The notes: a model not told the origin generated them from the sequence alone. Shown: positions 33,129 through 45,254, numbered from the stretch's first letter. The stretch is 64,000 nt of DNA from Alphaproteobacteria bacterium (GCA_028289425.1 JANQPL010000017.1:124001-188000), one strand, 5' to 3'. A program made the numbers and translations.

Positions 33129-33314
33129 GTGGTCGATTTGTTGGTTGCGGCAGGCCTTGTACTTGCCCTAGAGGGCGCAGCGTACGCCCTTTTTCCCGAA
33201 ACCATGAAGCGTTTGATTGCGGTAGCACTCGCCACCGACGATACGACAATTAGGTTTACGGGCCTGGTTTGCGTTTTGCTGGGGGTTGGGCTTGTCTGGC
33301 TCGTGCGCGGGTAG
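33129..33314 (+). CDS. DUF2065 (YjeT-like) small membrane protein
   Basis: 61 residues, almost entirely hydrophobic: helix one VDLLVAAGLVLALEGAAYAL, helix two FTGLVCVLLGVGLVWLV, with FPETMKRLI between. This is the DUF2065 pattern, usually found next to hflC as here. It starts with GTG. Function unknown; the location suggests a link to the HflKC-FtsH membrane complex. Confidence 0.85.
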   Translation: MVDLLVAAGLVLALEGAAYALFPETMKRLIAVALATDDTTIRFTGLVCVLLGVGLVWLVRG

Positions 33315-33497
33315 CCGATTTTGTCCTTTTGGGGCCCCCAATGTTAACAAAACTCTTACCATAAATACGCCTAAATTAGCCGGTAGGCCCATCTTGACGC
33401 CGAGTGCAAGACGGACGTAATCGCCATTGGTGGGTTGCGACTGAGTTCCGAATAAGGTCAATAATGCACCGCGGCGAATATTAAGGAGAAATAAGGC

Positions 33498-34997
33498 GTG
33501 AACGATCGAGCTGTAAGTAGAGTCAGCAGGTTTCAGGATTTTGGCTCGCGGAGCGTAGAGGGCATATTGTTCGTCCTAGTGGCCCTTGCGATTTGTCTGT
33601 CGTCAAAAGCGGCACTCGCCAAAGCCCCTCCGGAGACATTCGCTGATCTCGCTGAACGCCTGTCTCCCGCTGTGGTCAACATTTCTACTTCTCAGACAAT
33701 CAAGCGACAGGACCGAGACTCGGTACCGTTGCCTGAGTTTCCACCAGGATCGCCCTTTGAAGACCTTTTTCGCGATTTTTTCGATCGTAACGGCGGCGGT
33801 CGACAGCCCCGCCGCGTGACGTCGTTGGGCTCGGGATTTGTGATCGAACCGAACGGCATCATCGTGACCAATAATCACGTCATTGAAGAAGCCGATAAAA
33901 TCACGGTGAATTTCGTCGATGGGACAACACTGCCTGCCGAAATTCTTGGGAGGGATCCGAAAACCGATATCGCGGTTTTGAAGGTCAAGTCGGACAAGCC
34001 GTTAGCTCACGTACAGTTTGGGGATGCTGACGACGCTCGTGTCGGCGACTGGGTTCTTGCAATCGGCAACCCGTTTGGACTGGGTGGGTCGTTGAGCGCC
34101 GGTATTATCTCAGCTCGGAACCGAGACATCAGTGCTGGCCCCTACGATGATTTCATCCAAACGGATGCGGCCATCAATCGGGGTAACAGCGGAGGCCCGT
34201 TGTTCAATACCGCAGGACAGGTGATCGGAGTTAACACAGCAATCATATCACCTTCCGGTGGTTCGATTGGAATCGGTTTTGCGGTGCCGTCGAGCTTAGT
34301 GGTGCCTGTGGTAGCGCAGCTCAAAGAATTCGGCGAAACCCGTCGCGGATGGCTGGGCGTGCGAATTCAGACCGTGACGGAAGAGATTGCTGAAAGCTTG
34401 TCACTAACAAAAACGCATGGTGCTCTGGTTGCCGGCGTAACCGAAGGTGGCCCAGCCGCCAAGGCTGGCTTGAAGCAAGGTGATGTGATCGTCAAGTTTG
34501 ACGGACGTTTGGTAGAAGAGATGCGGAATCTGCCGCGCATGGTGGCGGAAACAGAGATAGGCAAACTCGTCCCCGTTGAAGTCATTCGAGATGGCAAGAA
34601 GATTGGCAAACAAGTCAGAATTGAACGGTTGGAGGAATCGGAAACCGTTGCATCAGCGGCGGTTGATAACGACTCACCGGTCGAAGGCGAAGAAGAGCGT
34701 GAAAGCCTTGGGCTGACGCTGTCGATGATTACGCCTCAATTGCGCGACACGTTCAACATCGATGACAATATCGAAGGGGTCCTGGTAACAAATGTCGATC
34801 CAGACAGTGCCGCTGCCGAAAAGCAAATCCGGCCCGGTGACGTGATCGTCGAAATTGGCCAGGAAGAGGTTTTCCGGCCCGATGATGTGGTGAATGTCGT
34901 GCGGCGCGTCACGCGGGAAGACAAGAAGTCCATTTTGTTAGGCCTGAACAGGCGCGGAGACTTTCGGTTTGTCGCCGTAAGGATTGATAAGAGCTAG
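33498..34997 (+). CDS. DegP/HtrA-type periplasmic serine protease
   Basis: Protease-chaperone for misfolded envelope proteins. 499 residues. An N-terminal hydrophobic signal (EGILFVLVALAICLSSKAAL) is followed by the trypsin-like domain with the triad His127 (TNNHVIEEA), Asp157 (KTDIAVLKV) and Ser231 (NRGNSGGPLF), then two PDZ domains (about 280-375 and 410-495). The start is GTG with AAGGAG upstream. It follows hflKC, a common alphaproteobacterial arrangement. DegP versus DegQ naming is not resolved. Confidence 0.94.
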   Translation: MNDRAVSRVSRFQDFGSRSVEGILFVLVALAICLSSKAALAKAPPETFADLAERLSPAVVNISTSQTIKRQDRDSVPLPEFPPGSPFEDLFRDFFDRNGGGRQPRRVTSLGSGFVIEPNGIIVTNNHVIEEADKITVNFVDGTTLPAEILGRDPKTDIAVLKVKSDKPLAHVQFGDADDARVGDWVLAIGNPFGLGGSLSAGIISARNRDISAGPYDDFIQTDAAINRGNSGGPLFNTAGQVIGVNTAIISPSGGSIGIGFAVPSSLVVPVVAQLKEFGETRRGWLGVRIQTVTEEIAESLSLTKTHGALVAGVTEGGPAAKAGLKQGDVIVKFDGRLVEEMRNLPRMVAETEIGKLVPVEVIRDGKKIGKQVRIERLEESETVASAAVDNDSPVEGEEERESLGLTLSMITPQLRDTFNIDDNIEGVLVTNVDPDSAAAEKQIRPGDVIVEIGQEEVFRPDDVVNVVRRVTREDKKSILLGLNRRGDFRFVAVRIDKS

Positions 34998-35025
34998 CCG
35001 CCAAAGAACGCATGATCGGACGCCT

Positions 35026-35057
35026 TTGACCCTGCTGATCCTATTCTGCAGGGTCAA
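35026..35057. terminator. Hairpin between convergent protease and serB genes
   Basis: Perfect 10-bp stem TTGACCCTGC / GCAGGGTCAA with a 12-base loop. It overlaps the last codons of serB and lies about 28 bases beyond the protease stop. It lacks a T-run, so it may be a bidirectional 3' stabilising stem or factor-dependent terminator. Confidence 0.5.
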
Positions 35058-35949
35058 TCATTTGTTGGTCGGCGTAACCTTGAATATATAACAGTGTACG
35101 TAGGTCTGTGTGTCGGATCGAGACGTTCGCTCCAGCCTCAACAATAGGCTTTCCTCTGAAGGCAACGCCGATTCCTGCGCGTTCAATCATGGCAAGGTCG
35201 TTCGCTCCGTCCCCTACGGCGATTGTGTCTTCATATTCAATCCCTTGATCCGTACACAGCCGTTCCAGTGCCTCCAGCTTGGCTGACCTTCCCAAGATGG
35301 GCTCAGTTACGCGACCAGTTAGTGTGCCGTTTGAGATTTCGAGAGTATTGCCAAAGTTGTTGTCGAATCCGACTTGCTCTGCAACGCGAGATGTAAAAAA
35401 TGTAAAACCGCCAGACACTAATGCCGTTGTCGCGCCATTTGCTTTCATCGTTTGAACCAATATCCGCGCTCCCGGCATTAGCTGAATACGCTCGCGATAT
35501 GCTGTAAGCAGGACTTCCTCTGGCAAGCCCGCCAGCATTTTCACGCGTTCACGAAGCGCAGCCTCGAAATCGAGTTCGCCGCTCATCGCGCGTTCCGTGA
35601 TGTTGCTTACCTCCGCTCCAAAACCCGCCAAATCTGCCAACTCGTCAAGGCACTCGCACTGGATGATGGTTGAATCCATATCGGCGATCAAAAGCTTGGC
35701 GGGGGAATCGCGTTTTGGCAGCAGAGCGCAGTCGACCGGCAGGTTGCCAAGAATTGGATCGAGAGTAGCTTTTGCGCTTGGGGCCTCCTCCGACTGAAGC
35801 GTCATCCGATAGCAGGTCCCGTCACTGAGGCACTGCCGCTCGGCCGGTGCAAGGCCGGCCCTTCTCAGTGCTTTCTCAATTTGCGATATCAAAGGGACAC
35901 TCAACAGATTCTGTCCCAATGGTGCGGCCATTGTGAGGGTAAATTCCAT
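35041..35949 (-). CDS. serB: Phosphoserine phosphatase SerB
   Basis: Last step of serine synthesis, hydrolysing phosphoserine; a HAD-superfamily enzyme. About 302 residues. The catalytic Asp motif is LLIADMDSTIIQCECLDE; VSGGFTFF and AVGDGANDLAMIE supply HAD motifs II and IV. An N-terminal ACT-like region precedes it. ATG 35949 is preferred over GTG 35955. Divergent from miaA with only 23 bases between starts. Confidence 0.94.
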   Translation of the reverse strand: MEFTLTMAAPLGQNLLSVPLISQIEKALRRAGLAPAERQCLSDGTCYRMTLQSEEAPSAKATLDPILGNLPVDCALLPKRDSPAKLLIADMDSTIIQCECLDELADLAGFGAEVSNITERAMSGELDFEAALRERVKMLAGLPEEVLLTAYRERIQLMPGARILVQTMKANGATTALVSGGFTFFTSRVAEQVGFDNNFGNTLEISNGTLTGRVTEPILGRSAKLEALERLCTDQGIEYEDTIAVGDGANDLAMIERAGIGVAFRGKPIVEAGANVSIRHTDLRTLLYIQGYADQQMIDPAE

Positions 35950-35972
35950 TAACACAGGCTCAAGATTGCTCG

Positions 35973-36911
35973 ATGAAGAGGATTGTTCTTATTGCAGGAC
36001 CCACATGCAGCGGCAAGTCGAAGGTTGCACTGGGCCTGGCGATGAAGTTCGGCGGAGCTATCATCAATGCGGACTCCATGCAGGTCTACCGCGAAATTCC
36101 GATCTTGAGCGCGCAACCAGCCAACGAAGAGATGCAAGGGGTGCCACATCACCTCTACGGACATATGAGTGCCCATCAACACTATTCAACCGGTGCTTGG
36201 CTTGCGGACGCCTCCGCCGCCATAGAATCGTCGCATGCAAAAGGAGCCGTGCCAATTGTGGTTGGCGGGACGGGGCTTTACTTTGACGCCCTGTTAAATG
36301 GGCTGGCCCAAATCCCTGCGATACCAGGATATGTGCGGAATCACGTGCGTATGCTGGGTGACAGGCATGGGGTCGCTGCTATTAGGGCGCGTCTCCGATC
36401 CCTGCATCCAAGCGGGCATCTGGAATTTGAGTGTATGGATTTCCAAAGGGCCGCTCGGGCGTTGGAAGTGCGTCTGGCGACAGGCAAACCACTGAGTTAC
36501 TGGCAAGGAAAAGGAAGGGCAAGTCCATTTGAACAGGAGGCATTTCTACCCGTCGTGCTGCTGCCGTCACGACATGAAATCTATCGCCGGTGCGACCAAA
36601 GATTTGACGATATGCTCGCCATGGGTGCGTTAGACGAGACTGCACACCTGTTGGCGCTCCAACTGCCCCTCAGCCGCCCAGCAATGAAGGCCCTAGGGGT
36701 TCAGCAGCTGGCGCGGCATCTGAGCGGGGAAATCTCCCTTGAAGAGGCTGCGATGCAGGCGAAAACAGCTACGCGCCGCTATGCGAAAAGGCAGTTTACC
36801 TGGATTTCAGGTCATATGATTTCGTGGAATACCATATATGAGCAAGATTCGGAACGAATTTTGTCGAAAATCTTTTCGATTATTAAAGAAAATGGGTTGA
36901 CCATAGAGTGA
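35973..36911 (+). CDS. miaA: tRNA dimethylallyltransferase MiaA
   Basis: Adds a dimethylallyl group to A37 of tRNAs reading codons starting with U. 312 residues. P-loop IAGPTCSGKSKVALGLA, then IINADSMQVYREI, then IVVGGTGLYFDALLNG are all family motifs; the C-terminal KTATRRYAKRQFTWIS is the usual end of the catalytic region. Upstream of the ilv operon but separated by 77 bases. Confidence 0.94.
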   Translation: MKRIVLIAGPTCSGKSKVALGLAMKFGGAIINADSMQVYREIPILSAQPANEEMQGVPHHLYGHMSAHQHYSTGAWLADASAAIESSHAKGAVPIVVGGTGLYFDALLNGLAQIPAIPGYVRNHVRMLGDRHGVAAIRARLRSLHPSGHLEFECMDFQRAARALEVRLATGKPLSYWQGKGRASPFEQEAFLPVVLLPSRHEIYRRCDQRFDDMLAMGALDETAHLLALQLPLSRPAMKALGVQQLARHLSGEISLEEAAMQAKTATRRYAKRQFTWISGHMISWNTIYEQDSERILSKIFSIIKENGLTIE

Positions 36912-36988
36912 GCCCCGACTAGGGTGCGCTGCTTTCAATGCCGGGCCTTGTTGCTCGGATTTTTATTGCTCAATTGGAGATTGAAGAC

Positions 36989-38746
36989 ATGTCATCCGAT
37001 CCGAAATCTGGCGCCGGTCTGATCCTGCAGGCTCTGGAGGATCAAGGTGTTGAGGTAATTTTCGGCTATCCCGGCGGCGCCGTCTTGCCGATTTACGATG
37101 AGATCTTCAAGCAAGACCGCATCAAACACGTACTCGTTCGCCATGAACAAGGCGCTGTCCATGCTGCCGAAGGGTATGCACGGTCGAGCGGTAAACCGGG
37201 TGTGGTGTTGGTGACATCCGGCCCTGGTGCCACAAATGCTGTGACAGGGCTCACCGACGCTCTGATGGACTCAGTGCCCGTCGTTTGTCTCTCCGGGCAG
37301 GTAGCGACCCATCTCATCGGGTCCGACGCATTCCAAGAGTGCGATACGGTCGGCATTACCCGCGGCTGTACGAAGCACAATTGGTTGGTCAAAAGTGCCG
37401 CAGATCTGCCCCGCGTCATTCACGAAGCATTCTACGTTGCCAAAAGCGGCCGTCCGGGCCCTGTTGTTGTCGACGTACCCAAGGACGTTCAGTTCGAAAC
37501 AGCGGATTATGTCGGACCGGCAAACGTGCGGCACCGCACTTATCGCCCTCAATTGAAGGGCAGCATGGAGAGCATTAAAGAGGCCGTCGACCTCATTGCG
37601 GCTGCTGAGCGACCGATATTTTATACGGGCGGTGGTGTTATCAATTCTGGGCGAGCGGCCACTCAATTGCTGCGCGAATTTGTGAGGGCAACAGGGTTTC
37701 CGATCACGTCTACCCTTATGGGTCTGGGTGCGTATCCGGCCAACGACCCCCAATGGCTTGGCATGTTGGGAATGCACGGGACCTATGAAGCGAACTGGGC
37801 GATGAACCAGTGCGATTTGATGATCAATATCGGCGCGCGGTTTGACGACCGCATTACCGGACGGCTCGATGCGTTTTCGCCTAACTCAAAAAAAATCCAC
37901 ATAGATATCGATCCATCGTCGATCAATAAGAACGTTATGGTCGACGTCGCAATTGTCGGCGATGCGGCGCATGTGCTTGAAGATCTCACGCGGGTTTGGA
38001 AGTCGTCAGCGCGACCTCCACGCAAACAAGGGCTCGAAGCGTGGTGGGAGCGGATTGGCGAATGGCGGGCAAAAAACAGTCTTTCCTTTGAAAACTCGCA
38101 ATCCGTCATCAAGCCGCAATACGCAATTCAGCGGCTTTACGAACTGACCAAACATCGTGAAACATACATCACCACAGAAGTGGGGCAGCATCAGATGTGG
38201 GCTGCTCAGCACTACCATTTTGATGAACCAAACCGGTGGATGACATCTGGCGGGCTTGGAACGATGGGATATGGATTGCCGGCCGCAATCGGTGTTCAGA
38301 TGGCGCATCCGGAAAAATTGGTCATTGATGTGGCGGGAGAGGCGTCCATCTTGATGAATATGCAGGAACTGTCGACTGCTGTTCAGTACCGTTTACCGGT
38401 AAAGGTCTTTATACTGAACAATCAATATATGGGCATGGTGCGTCAGTGGCAGGAACTTTTACACGGGGGACGTTATTCGGAAAGCTACACCGCAGCATTG
38501 CCCGATTTTGTGAAATTGGCAGAGGCCTATCACGCCACAGGGTTACAAGTAACGTCGCCCGCGGATGTAGACGGTGTGATCGAAGAGATGATTAAAACGG
38601 ATGGCCCTGTGGTTGTGGACTGCGTAGTGGATAAGGAAGAAAACTGCTTTCCGATGATTCCATCCGGTGCCGCTCATAACGACATGATTCTCGGCCCGGA
38701 AGACGCCAGCCAGCAGATTTCGGACGAAGGGAAAGTTTTAGTGTAG
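36989..38746 (+). CDS. ilvB: Acetolactate synthase large subunit
   Basis: Thiamine-diphosphate enzyme making acetolactate or acetohydroxybutyrate, the first common step of branched-chain amino acid synthesis. About 585 residues. The catalytic glutamate is in VRHEQGAVHAAEGYAR; the ThDP-binding motif starts at VAGEASILMNMQELSTA (GEA in place of the usual GDG) and ends in NNQYMGMVRQWQ. ATG 36989 with GGAGA 8 bases upstream is preferred over the in-frame ATG 36938. The small subunit and ilvC follow in the same direction. Confidence 0.95.
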   Translation: MSSDPKSGAGLILQALEDQGVEVIFGYPGGAVLPIYDEIFKQDRIKHVLVRHEQGAVHAAEGYARSSGKPGVVLVTSGPGATNAVTGLTDALMDSVPVVCLSGQVATHLIGSDAFQECDTVGITRGCTKHNWLVKSAADLPRVIHEAFYVAKSGRPGPVVVDVPKDVQFETADYVGPANVRHRTYRPQLKGSMESIKEAVDLIAAAERPIFYTGGGVINSGRAATQLLREFVRATGFPITSTLMGLGAYPANDPQWLGMLGMHGTYEANWAMNQCDLMINIGARFDDRITGRLDAFSPNSKKIHIDIDPSSINKNVMVDVAIVGDAAHVLEDLTRVWKSSARPPRKQGLEAWWERIGEWRAKNSLSFENSQSVIKPQYAIQRLYELTKHRETYITTEVGQHQMWAAQHYHFDEPNRWMTSGGLGTMGYGLPAAIGVQMAHPEKLVIDVAGEASILMNMQELSTAVQYRLPVKVFILNNQYMGMVRQWQELLHGGRYSESYTAALPDFVKLAEAYHATGLQVTSPADVDGVIEEMIKTDGPVVVDCVVDKEENCFPMIPSGAAHNDMILGPEDASQQISDEGKVLV

Positions 38747-38811
38747 GAACGGGCTTCCCTTAGAGTGAGAAGCACATTCCCAACGCGCGGGGACTCGGAC
38801 TGGATTAAGTG

Positions 38812-39324
38812 ATGACAGAAAGTCAGAGCCAAGAACGTCACGTCTTGGCGATTTTAGTGGATAATGAAGCGGGTGTTTTGGCGCGTGTGATCGGCTTGTT
38901 TTCCGGTCGAGGTTACAACATTGACAGCTTGACAGTTGCCGAGGTTGATGTCGAAGCACACACGTCTCGAATAACAGTTGTCACCATTGGCACACCAATG
39001 GTGATTGAACAAATCCGGGCCCAGTTGGAAAGACTTGTGCCCGTACACAAAGTGGTCGATCTGACGGTGCGCGGCCCGTCTGTGGAAAGGGAAATGGCTT
39101 TAATAAAGGTCGTCGGAACCGGCGATAAGCGGGTCGAGGCACTTCGCCTCTCGGAAGCATTCAGGGCTAGAGTGATTGACACGACGCACTCGTCTTTTGT
39201 TTTCGAGCTTACCGGCGCGTCCGACAAGATCGACGCCTTTGTCGGGCTGATGAGGCCGCTTGGCCTCACGGATGTCTCGCGCACCGGTGTGGTGGGGATC
39301 TCTCGTGGTCCCGAAGCGATGTAG
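38812..39324 (+). CDS. ilvH: Acetolactate synthase small (regulatory) subunit
   Basis: ACT-domain regulatory subunit conferring valine feedback inhibition. 170 residues. The N-terminal ACT domain contains HVLAILVDNEAGVLARVIGL and FSGRGYNIDSLTVAEVD; a second ACT-like domain (VEREMALIKVVGTGDKRVE) follows. GTG 38809 is an alternative start one codon earlier. Confidence 0.95.
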   Translation: MTESQSQERHVLAILVDNEAGVLARVIGLFSGRGYNIDSLTVAEVDVEAHTSRITVVTIGTPMVIEQIRAQLERLVPVHKVVDLTVRGPSVEREMALIKVVGTGDKRVEALRLSEAFRARVIDTTHSSFVFELTGASDKIDAFVGLMRPLGLTDVSRTGVVGISRGPEAM

Positions 39325-40371
<1,047 letters not shown>

Positions 40372-40433
40372 TCAGCAGTCCTAACCTTCTGATGTGTAGG
40401 TCAAAGCCCGGTGGCCTAACGGATTAACGGGTA

Positions 40434-40456
40434 GGCGCCGGTGGACGACCGGCGCC
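40434..40456 (+). terminator. Terminator hairpin after ilvC
   Basis: Stem GGCGCCGG / CCGGCGCC with a 7-base loop, followed by a pyrimidine-rich CTTCCTTCT. Lies 62 bases past the ilvC stop. Confidence 0.65.
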
Positions 40457-40640
40457 CTTCCTTCTGCTCAGCATCGAATCAGCTCATTAAGACTTTTTTA
40501 AGCGGCCAATCCCAGATTGCCGCACGTTGGCCATTTTTTTCTTTTCAAATCATGTGCTTTAGCGACAAGATCGTCACGTCAAATTAACCAAATTTGGAGC
40601 ACACTCCGAATTGTAAAAGTTCGACGAACTGGGGTGATGA

Positions 40641-41690
<1,050 letters not shown>

Positions 41691-41837
41691 GGCCATCATT
41701 TCGGAAAACTGCCGATTATTGGTAGTTTAGGTTATTGGATCCATGAATCGGGATTATCTCATTTGACAGCATGGCGCTGTCTTCGGCACTAGTCGAAAAA
41801 AGATCCTGTAGGCAAAGAAGGTATTGGGACGGCTCCA

Positions 41838-42818
41838 GTGATTGATCGCGTTGGTAGGAGCCAATCCGGGGACATAGCAACAAGGTCACGACCTTACGTG
41901 ACCCTTCTGGCATTTTTGATTTTCGTGTCTGCTGTGTTGCTGTTTATCGGCAGAGCGGATCCGACCGCATTTGAGAAAAGCCGACTTTGGGTACTTGATG
42001 GCATTGCTCCCGTACTGGAGACGGTATCCAAACCCGTGATGTCGGCCATCGACTATATCGGGCGCGCCGACGACTTAGTCACTCTCTATGAAGAAAATGA
42101 CCGATTGCGCGAAGAAAATTTGCAGCTGCAGGACTGGCGAGAGGCAACAATTCGTTTAGAGCAGAAGCTCGAGCGATATCAAGCGCTTCTAAATGTACAA
42201 ATCGACCCAAAAATGGATTTTGTGACAGGACGGGTGATCGCTGAAACGGGTGGGCCTTTTCTACGAACCTTTGTCGTCAATTTGGGGCGTGATCAGTCAA
42301 TTGAGAATGGGTATGCGGTGATTGATTCAAGCGGTCTAATCGGTCGCGTGGTTACCGCCGGCAAGGAAGCCTCTCGCATTCTTCTGCTTACAGATCTAAA
42401 TAGCCGGGTTCCCGTATTTGTCGAGCCAGAACACGTCAGAGCAATTCTATCCGGGGACAATCGGAATAGTCCTTTTCTGGAGCATTTGCCCAAGAACTAC
42501 CGGCCCCAAGTTGGCAGCCGCGTGGTGACATCTGGAGATGGAGGTCTGCTCCCTCCCGGACTGCCGATTGGGATGGTTACCCAGCAACAGCCCGGGGGGC
42601 AGTTTAGGGTCGCCTTATTCTCAAACTTGTCACAGACAGATTTCGTAAGGGTCGTTCAGTATGAGTTCCCAAAAGTCTCGACGGATGCATCGGGCCCCCA
42701 ACCAGAGGGGCGAGATCAGGAAGGTGCGGCGAAATCAGAAACACTCAGCAGTTCCACTTCATCAGGGGCAGCCACACAAGCGGCCGATAGCTCACTCCGC
42801 AATGATTTAGTCGAGTAG
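41838..42818 (+). CDS. mreC: Rod shape-determining protein MreC
   Basis: Bitopic membrane protein of the elongasome that activates PBP2. 326 residues. One N-terminal transmembrane segment (VTLLAFLIFVSAVLLFIG), a coiled coil (LYEENDRLREENLQLQDWRE), and a periplasmic beta-domain; the C-terminal tail is low-complexity (S, T, A, E). The start codon is GTG; an in-frame ATG does not occur near the start. 147 bases of non-coding DNA separate it from mreB. Confidence 0.94.
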   Translation: MIDRVGRSQSGDIATRSRPYVTLLAFLIFVSAVLLFIGRADPTAFEKSRLWVLDGIAPVLETVSKPVMSAIDYIGRADDLVTLYEENDRLREENLQLQDWREATIRLEQKLERYQALLNVQIDPKMDFVTGRVIAETGGPFLRTFVVNLGRDQSIENGYAVIDSSGLIGRVVTAGKEASRILLLTDLNSRVPVFVEPEHVRAILSGDNRNSPFLEHLPKNYRPQVGSRVVTSGDGGLLPPGLPIGMVTQQQPGGQFRVALFSNLSQTDFVRVVQYEFPKVSTDASGPQPEGRDQEGAAKSETLSSSTSSGAATQAADSSLRNDLVE

Positions 42819-42834
42819 AAGATCGAGAAAACCA

Positions 42835-43350
42835 ATGGAAGCGCAAGCTCCAAATCAAATCGCCAAAGCGTTTTGGCAGTGCACGCCGGGAATGATTGCC
42901 CTAATTGGAGTTCTCATTTCTCTCATTCCGTTCGGGTTGGTTTCGCATTGGTTGGTGTTTCCAGCACTCGCCCTTACGACGGTTTATTTTTGGGCAATCA
43001 ATCAGCCCAGCCTCTTGCCACCTGCGGTGATTTTCATGATCGGGCTCGCGCAGGACTTTTTCTCCGGTGGCCCCGTAGGATTGTGGGCGTTTGTATACCT
43101 AGTGGCATATGCAAGCGTATTGTCTCAAAGAAACATACTTTACTCTCAGCCGTTCGCAGTCCTTTGGGGGGGCTTTTTGGTCCTGTCCTTGGTCGTCGGC
43201 GTCCTAATCTGGCTTGTTGGCAGCTTCTATTATTCGCAGGTGCTAAACGTTGGGCCAATTGCATTACAGGTCCTGTCCACGTCGCTAGTCTATCCGATTA
43301 TGAGCAAGATCTATTCGCAAGTTCAGACCAACATCAGCATTGCTTCGTAA
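42835..43350 (+). CDS. mreD: Rod shape-determining protein MreD
   Basis: Small polytopic membrane protein of the elongasome. 171 residues and about five hydrophobic segments, including MIALIGVLISLIPFGLVSHW and the GLAQDFFSGGPVGLWAFVYL loop typical of the family. Sixteen bases after mreC and 21 before mrdA. Confidence 0.9.
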   Translation: MEAQAPNQIAKAFWQCTPGMIALIGVLISLIPFGLVSHWLVFPALALTTVYFWAINQPSLLPPAVIFMIGLAQDFFSGGPVGLWAFVYLVAYASVLSQRNILYSQPFAVLWGGFLVLSLVVGVLIWLVGSFYYSQVLNVGPIALQVLSTSLVYPIMSKIYSQVQTNISIAS

Positions 43351-43371
43351 TGCAGAGTTTTTTGGTGAGAT

Positions 43372-45252
43372 ATGAGCGTCAAAGACAATGAAAGGTATCT
43401 GGCTTTTTCAAGAAGAGCCGCCCTTTTGTCTTTTGGCACGCTAGGTGCCTTCGGGACAATTGCAGCTCGCTTGTATTATCTGCAGGTGTCGAAATCACGC
43501 GAGTATAGTCTGAAGGCGGAGGAAAACAGAATAGACCCAAGGGTAATTGTCCCTTTGCGAGGTCGAATTCTTGATCGGTTCGGCGTCGAACTCGCCAGCA
43601 ATCAGCAAGATTACCGCGTAATTCTGGTTCCGGAAAACGCGGAAGACGTAGAAATGGTGCTGGAGTCACTTGCGCACATTATTCCGCTCAATGACGAATT
43701 GCGTCAGTCGATCCTGAAGAAAGCGCAATCGCAACGCGATTTCGTGCCGATCAAGGTTGCGGGCCACCTGACCTGGGAAGAATTCTCGCGGGTAAATGTC
43801 AGGGGACCCGAACTTGCCGGCATCGAACCCGTCGTGGGCGAAACGAGACACTATCCGTACAGAGAGGATTTGTCCCATGTTTTGGGTTATGTCACCCGGC
43901 CTGATGCGGACGACCAAGCAGAAGACCCGCACCCTCTATTGCGTCAAGAAGAGTTTCGAATTGGCGGTGACGGCATTGAGCGATTGACTGACAAGTCTCT
44001 TCGCGGCAAGCCGGGCTACCGCCATGTTGAAGTAAATGCTTTAGGACGGGTAGTTGGTGAAATCAGGCGTGTCGATGGTCAAGCCGGAGATGACGTCGTC
44101 CTTACGATCGACGTCGCTCTTCAAAAGTTCGCGGCAGAACGTATGCGTGGAGAGAGCGGCTCGGCCGTCCTCATGGACATTTACTCAGGGGACGTTTTGG
44201 CGCTGGTTTCCGAACCTGGCTTCGATCCGCAGGGGTTTAACCGCGGTTGGACGCCTGAGCAGTGGAAAGAGCTTCTCGACAATCCGCTTAAGCCTCTCAT
44301 CAACAAGAGCATTGCGGGTCAGTATCCGCCTGGATCGACCATCAAGCCGATGATTGCCCTGGCTGCATTGGAGCAGGGAGTGGTGCGGCCTTCGGAGGCT
44401 GTCTTCTGCAGCGGTAAAAGGCCCCTGGGCTCCCACGTGTTTCATTGCTGGAAAAGGCATGGGCATGGCTGGATGGATTTGAAGGGGGCAGTGAAGCACT
44501 CTTGCGACATCTATTTCTATGAAATTGCAAACCGTCTCGGCATTGATCAGATGGAAGAGTATCTCAAACGTTTTGGTTTGGGTGAGAGATACGAGTTTGA
44601 TTTGCCGGGCGAGAAGCCGGGCCTTGTCCCAAGCCGTGGCTGGAAAAAGGCAACGACCGGTGTTTCCTGGCAAAAGGGTGAGACTCTGATCACAGGTATC
44701 GGTCAAGGCTATCTGCTCGCGACGCCGCTCCAACTCGCGGTCATGACTGCTCGGTTCGCAAATGGCGGATTCAAGGTGAAGCCACGGCTTTTGCGTTCGG
44801 TTGGATCGGAGTTTGTCGAGCGCCCCAAACGCGATGTGATCAATTTCAATGCGAAAAATCTCGCCATTGCTCAAGACGCAATGAACGCGGTTTCAAACGA
44901 AGTTGGTGGAACGGCTTTTCGCAGCCGGGTCGACGTGAATGGCATGAAGATGGCTGGCAAAACAGGAACGGCACAAGTGCGCCGGATTACAAAAGCCGAG
45001 CGCCTAACGGGTGTTCTTAAGAACGAAGAACTGCCGTGGAAATTTAGAGATCACGCATTGTTCGTTGCTTTCGCGCCGGTAAAAGAGCCGCGATATGCTC
45101 TGGCGGTCGTCATCGAGCACGGCGGCAGTGGTTCCAAGAAGGCGGCGCCGATCGCGAAAGACATTATGGAAGAAACCCTGAAGCGTGATCCGCTTCGGCG
45201 TTCGGCGGTGTCACCGCTCGCCCAAATCACTGATCTCGAGGGGCAGGGTTAG
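43372..45252 (+). CDS. mrdA: Penicillin-binding protein 2 (elongation transpeptidase)
   Basis: Class B PBP that cross-links lateral wall peptidoglycan. 626 residues. After a membrane anchor (ALLSFGTLGAFGTIAARLYY), the dimerisation domain leads to the transpeptidase domain: SxxK is PPGSTIKPMIALAALE, the second motif is KHSCDIYFYEIANRL (SxD form), and KTGT is AGKTGTAQVRR. Coupled in the mre operon; followed by rodA after 2 bases. Confidence 0.96.
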   Translation: MSVKDNERYLAFSRRAALLSFGTLGAFGTIAARLYYLQVSKSREYSLKAEENRIDPRVIVPLRGRILDRFGVELASNQQDYRVILVPENAEDVEMVLESLAHIIPLNDELRQSILKKAQSQRDFVPIKVAGHLTWEEFSRVNVRGPELAGIEPVVGETRHYPYREDLSHVLGYVTRPDADDQAEDPHPLLRQEEFRIGGDGIERLTDKSLRGKPGYRHVEVNALGRVVGEIRRVDGQAGDDVVLTIDVALQKFAAERMRGESGSAVLMDIYSGDVLALVSEPGFDPQGFNRGWTPEQWKELLDNPLKPLINKSIAGQYPPGSTIKPMIALAALEQGVVRPSEAVFCSGKRPLGSHVFHCWKRHGHGWMDLKGAVKHSCDIYFYEIANRLGIDQMEEYLKRFGLGERYEFDLPGEKPGLVPSRGWKKATTGVSWQKGETLITGIGQGYLLATPLQLAVMTARFANGGFKVKPRLLRSVGSEFVERPKRDVINFNAKNLAIAQDAMNAVSNEVGGTAFRSRVDVNGMKMAGKTGTAQVRRITKAERLTGVLKNEELPWKFRDHALFVAFAPVKEPRYALAVVIEHGGSGSKKAAPIAKDIMEETLKRDPLRRSAVSPLAQITDLEGQG

Positions 45253-45254
45253 GC

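Noticed and set aside
36912-36988. Possible ilv leader peptide or T-box before ilvB
   Set aside because: The small in-frame extension (MPGLVARIF...) has no run of Leu, Ile or Val codons, and no T-box stems or terminator alternate were seen in 77 bases.
40401-40460. GC-rich tRNA-looking stretch after ilvC
   Set aside because: No acceptor, anticodon or T-arm pairing can be drawn; the hairpin is better read as a terminator.
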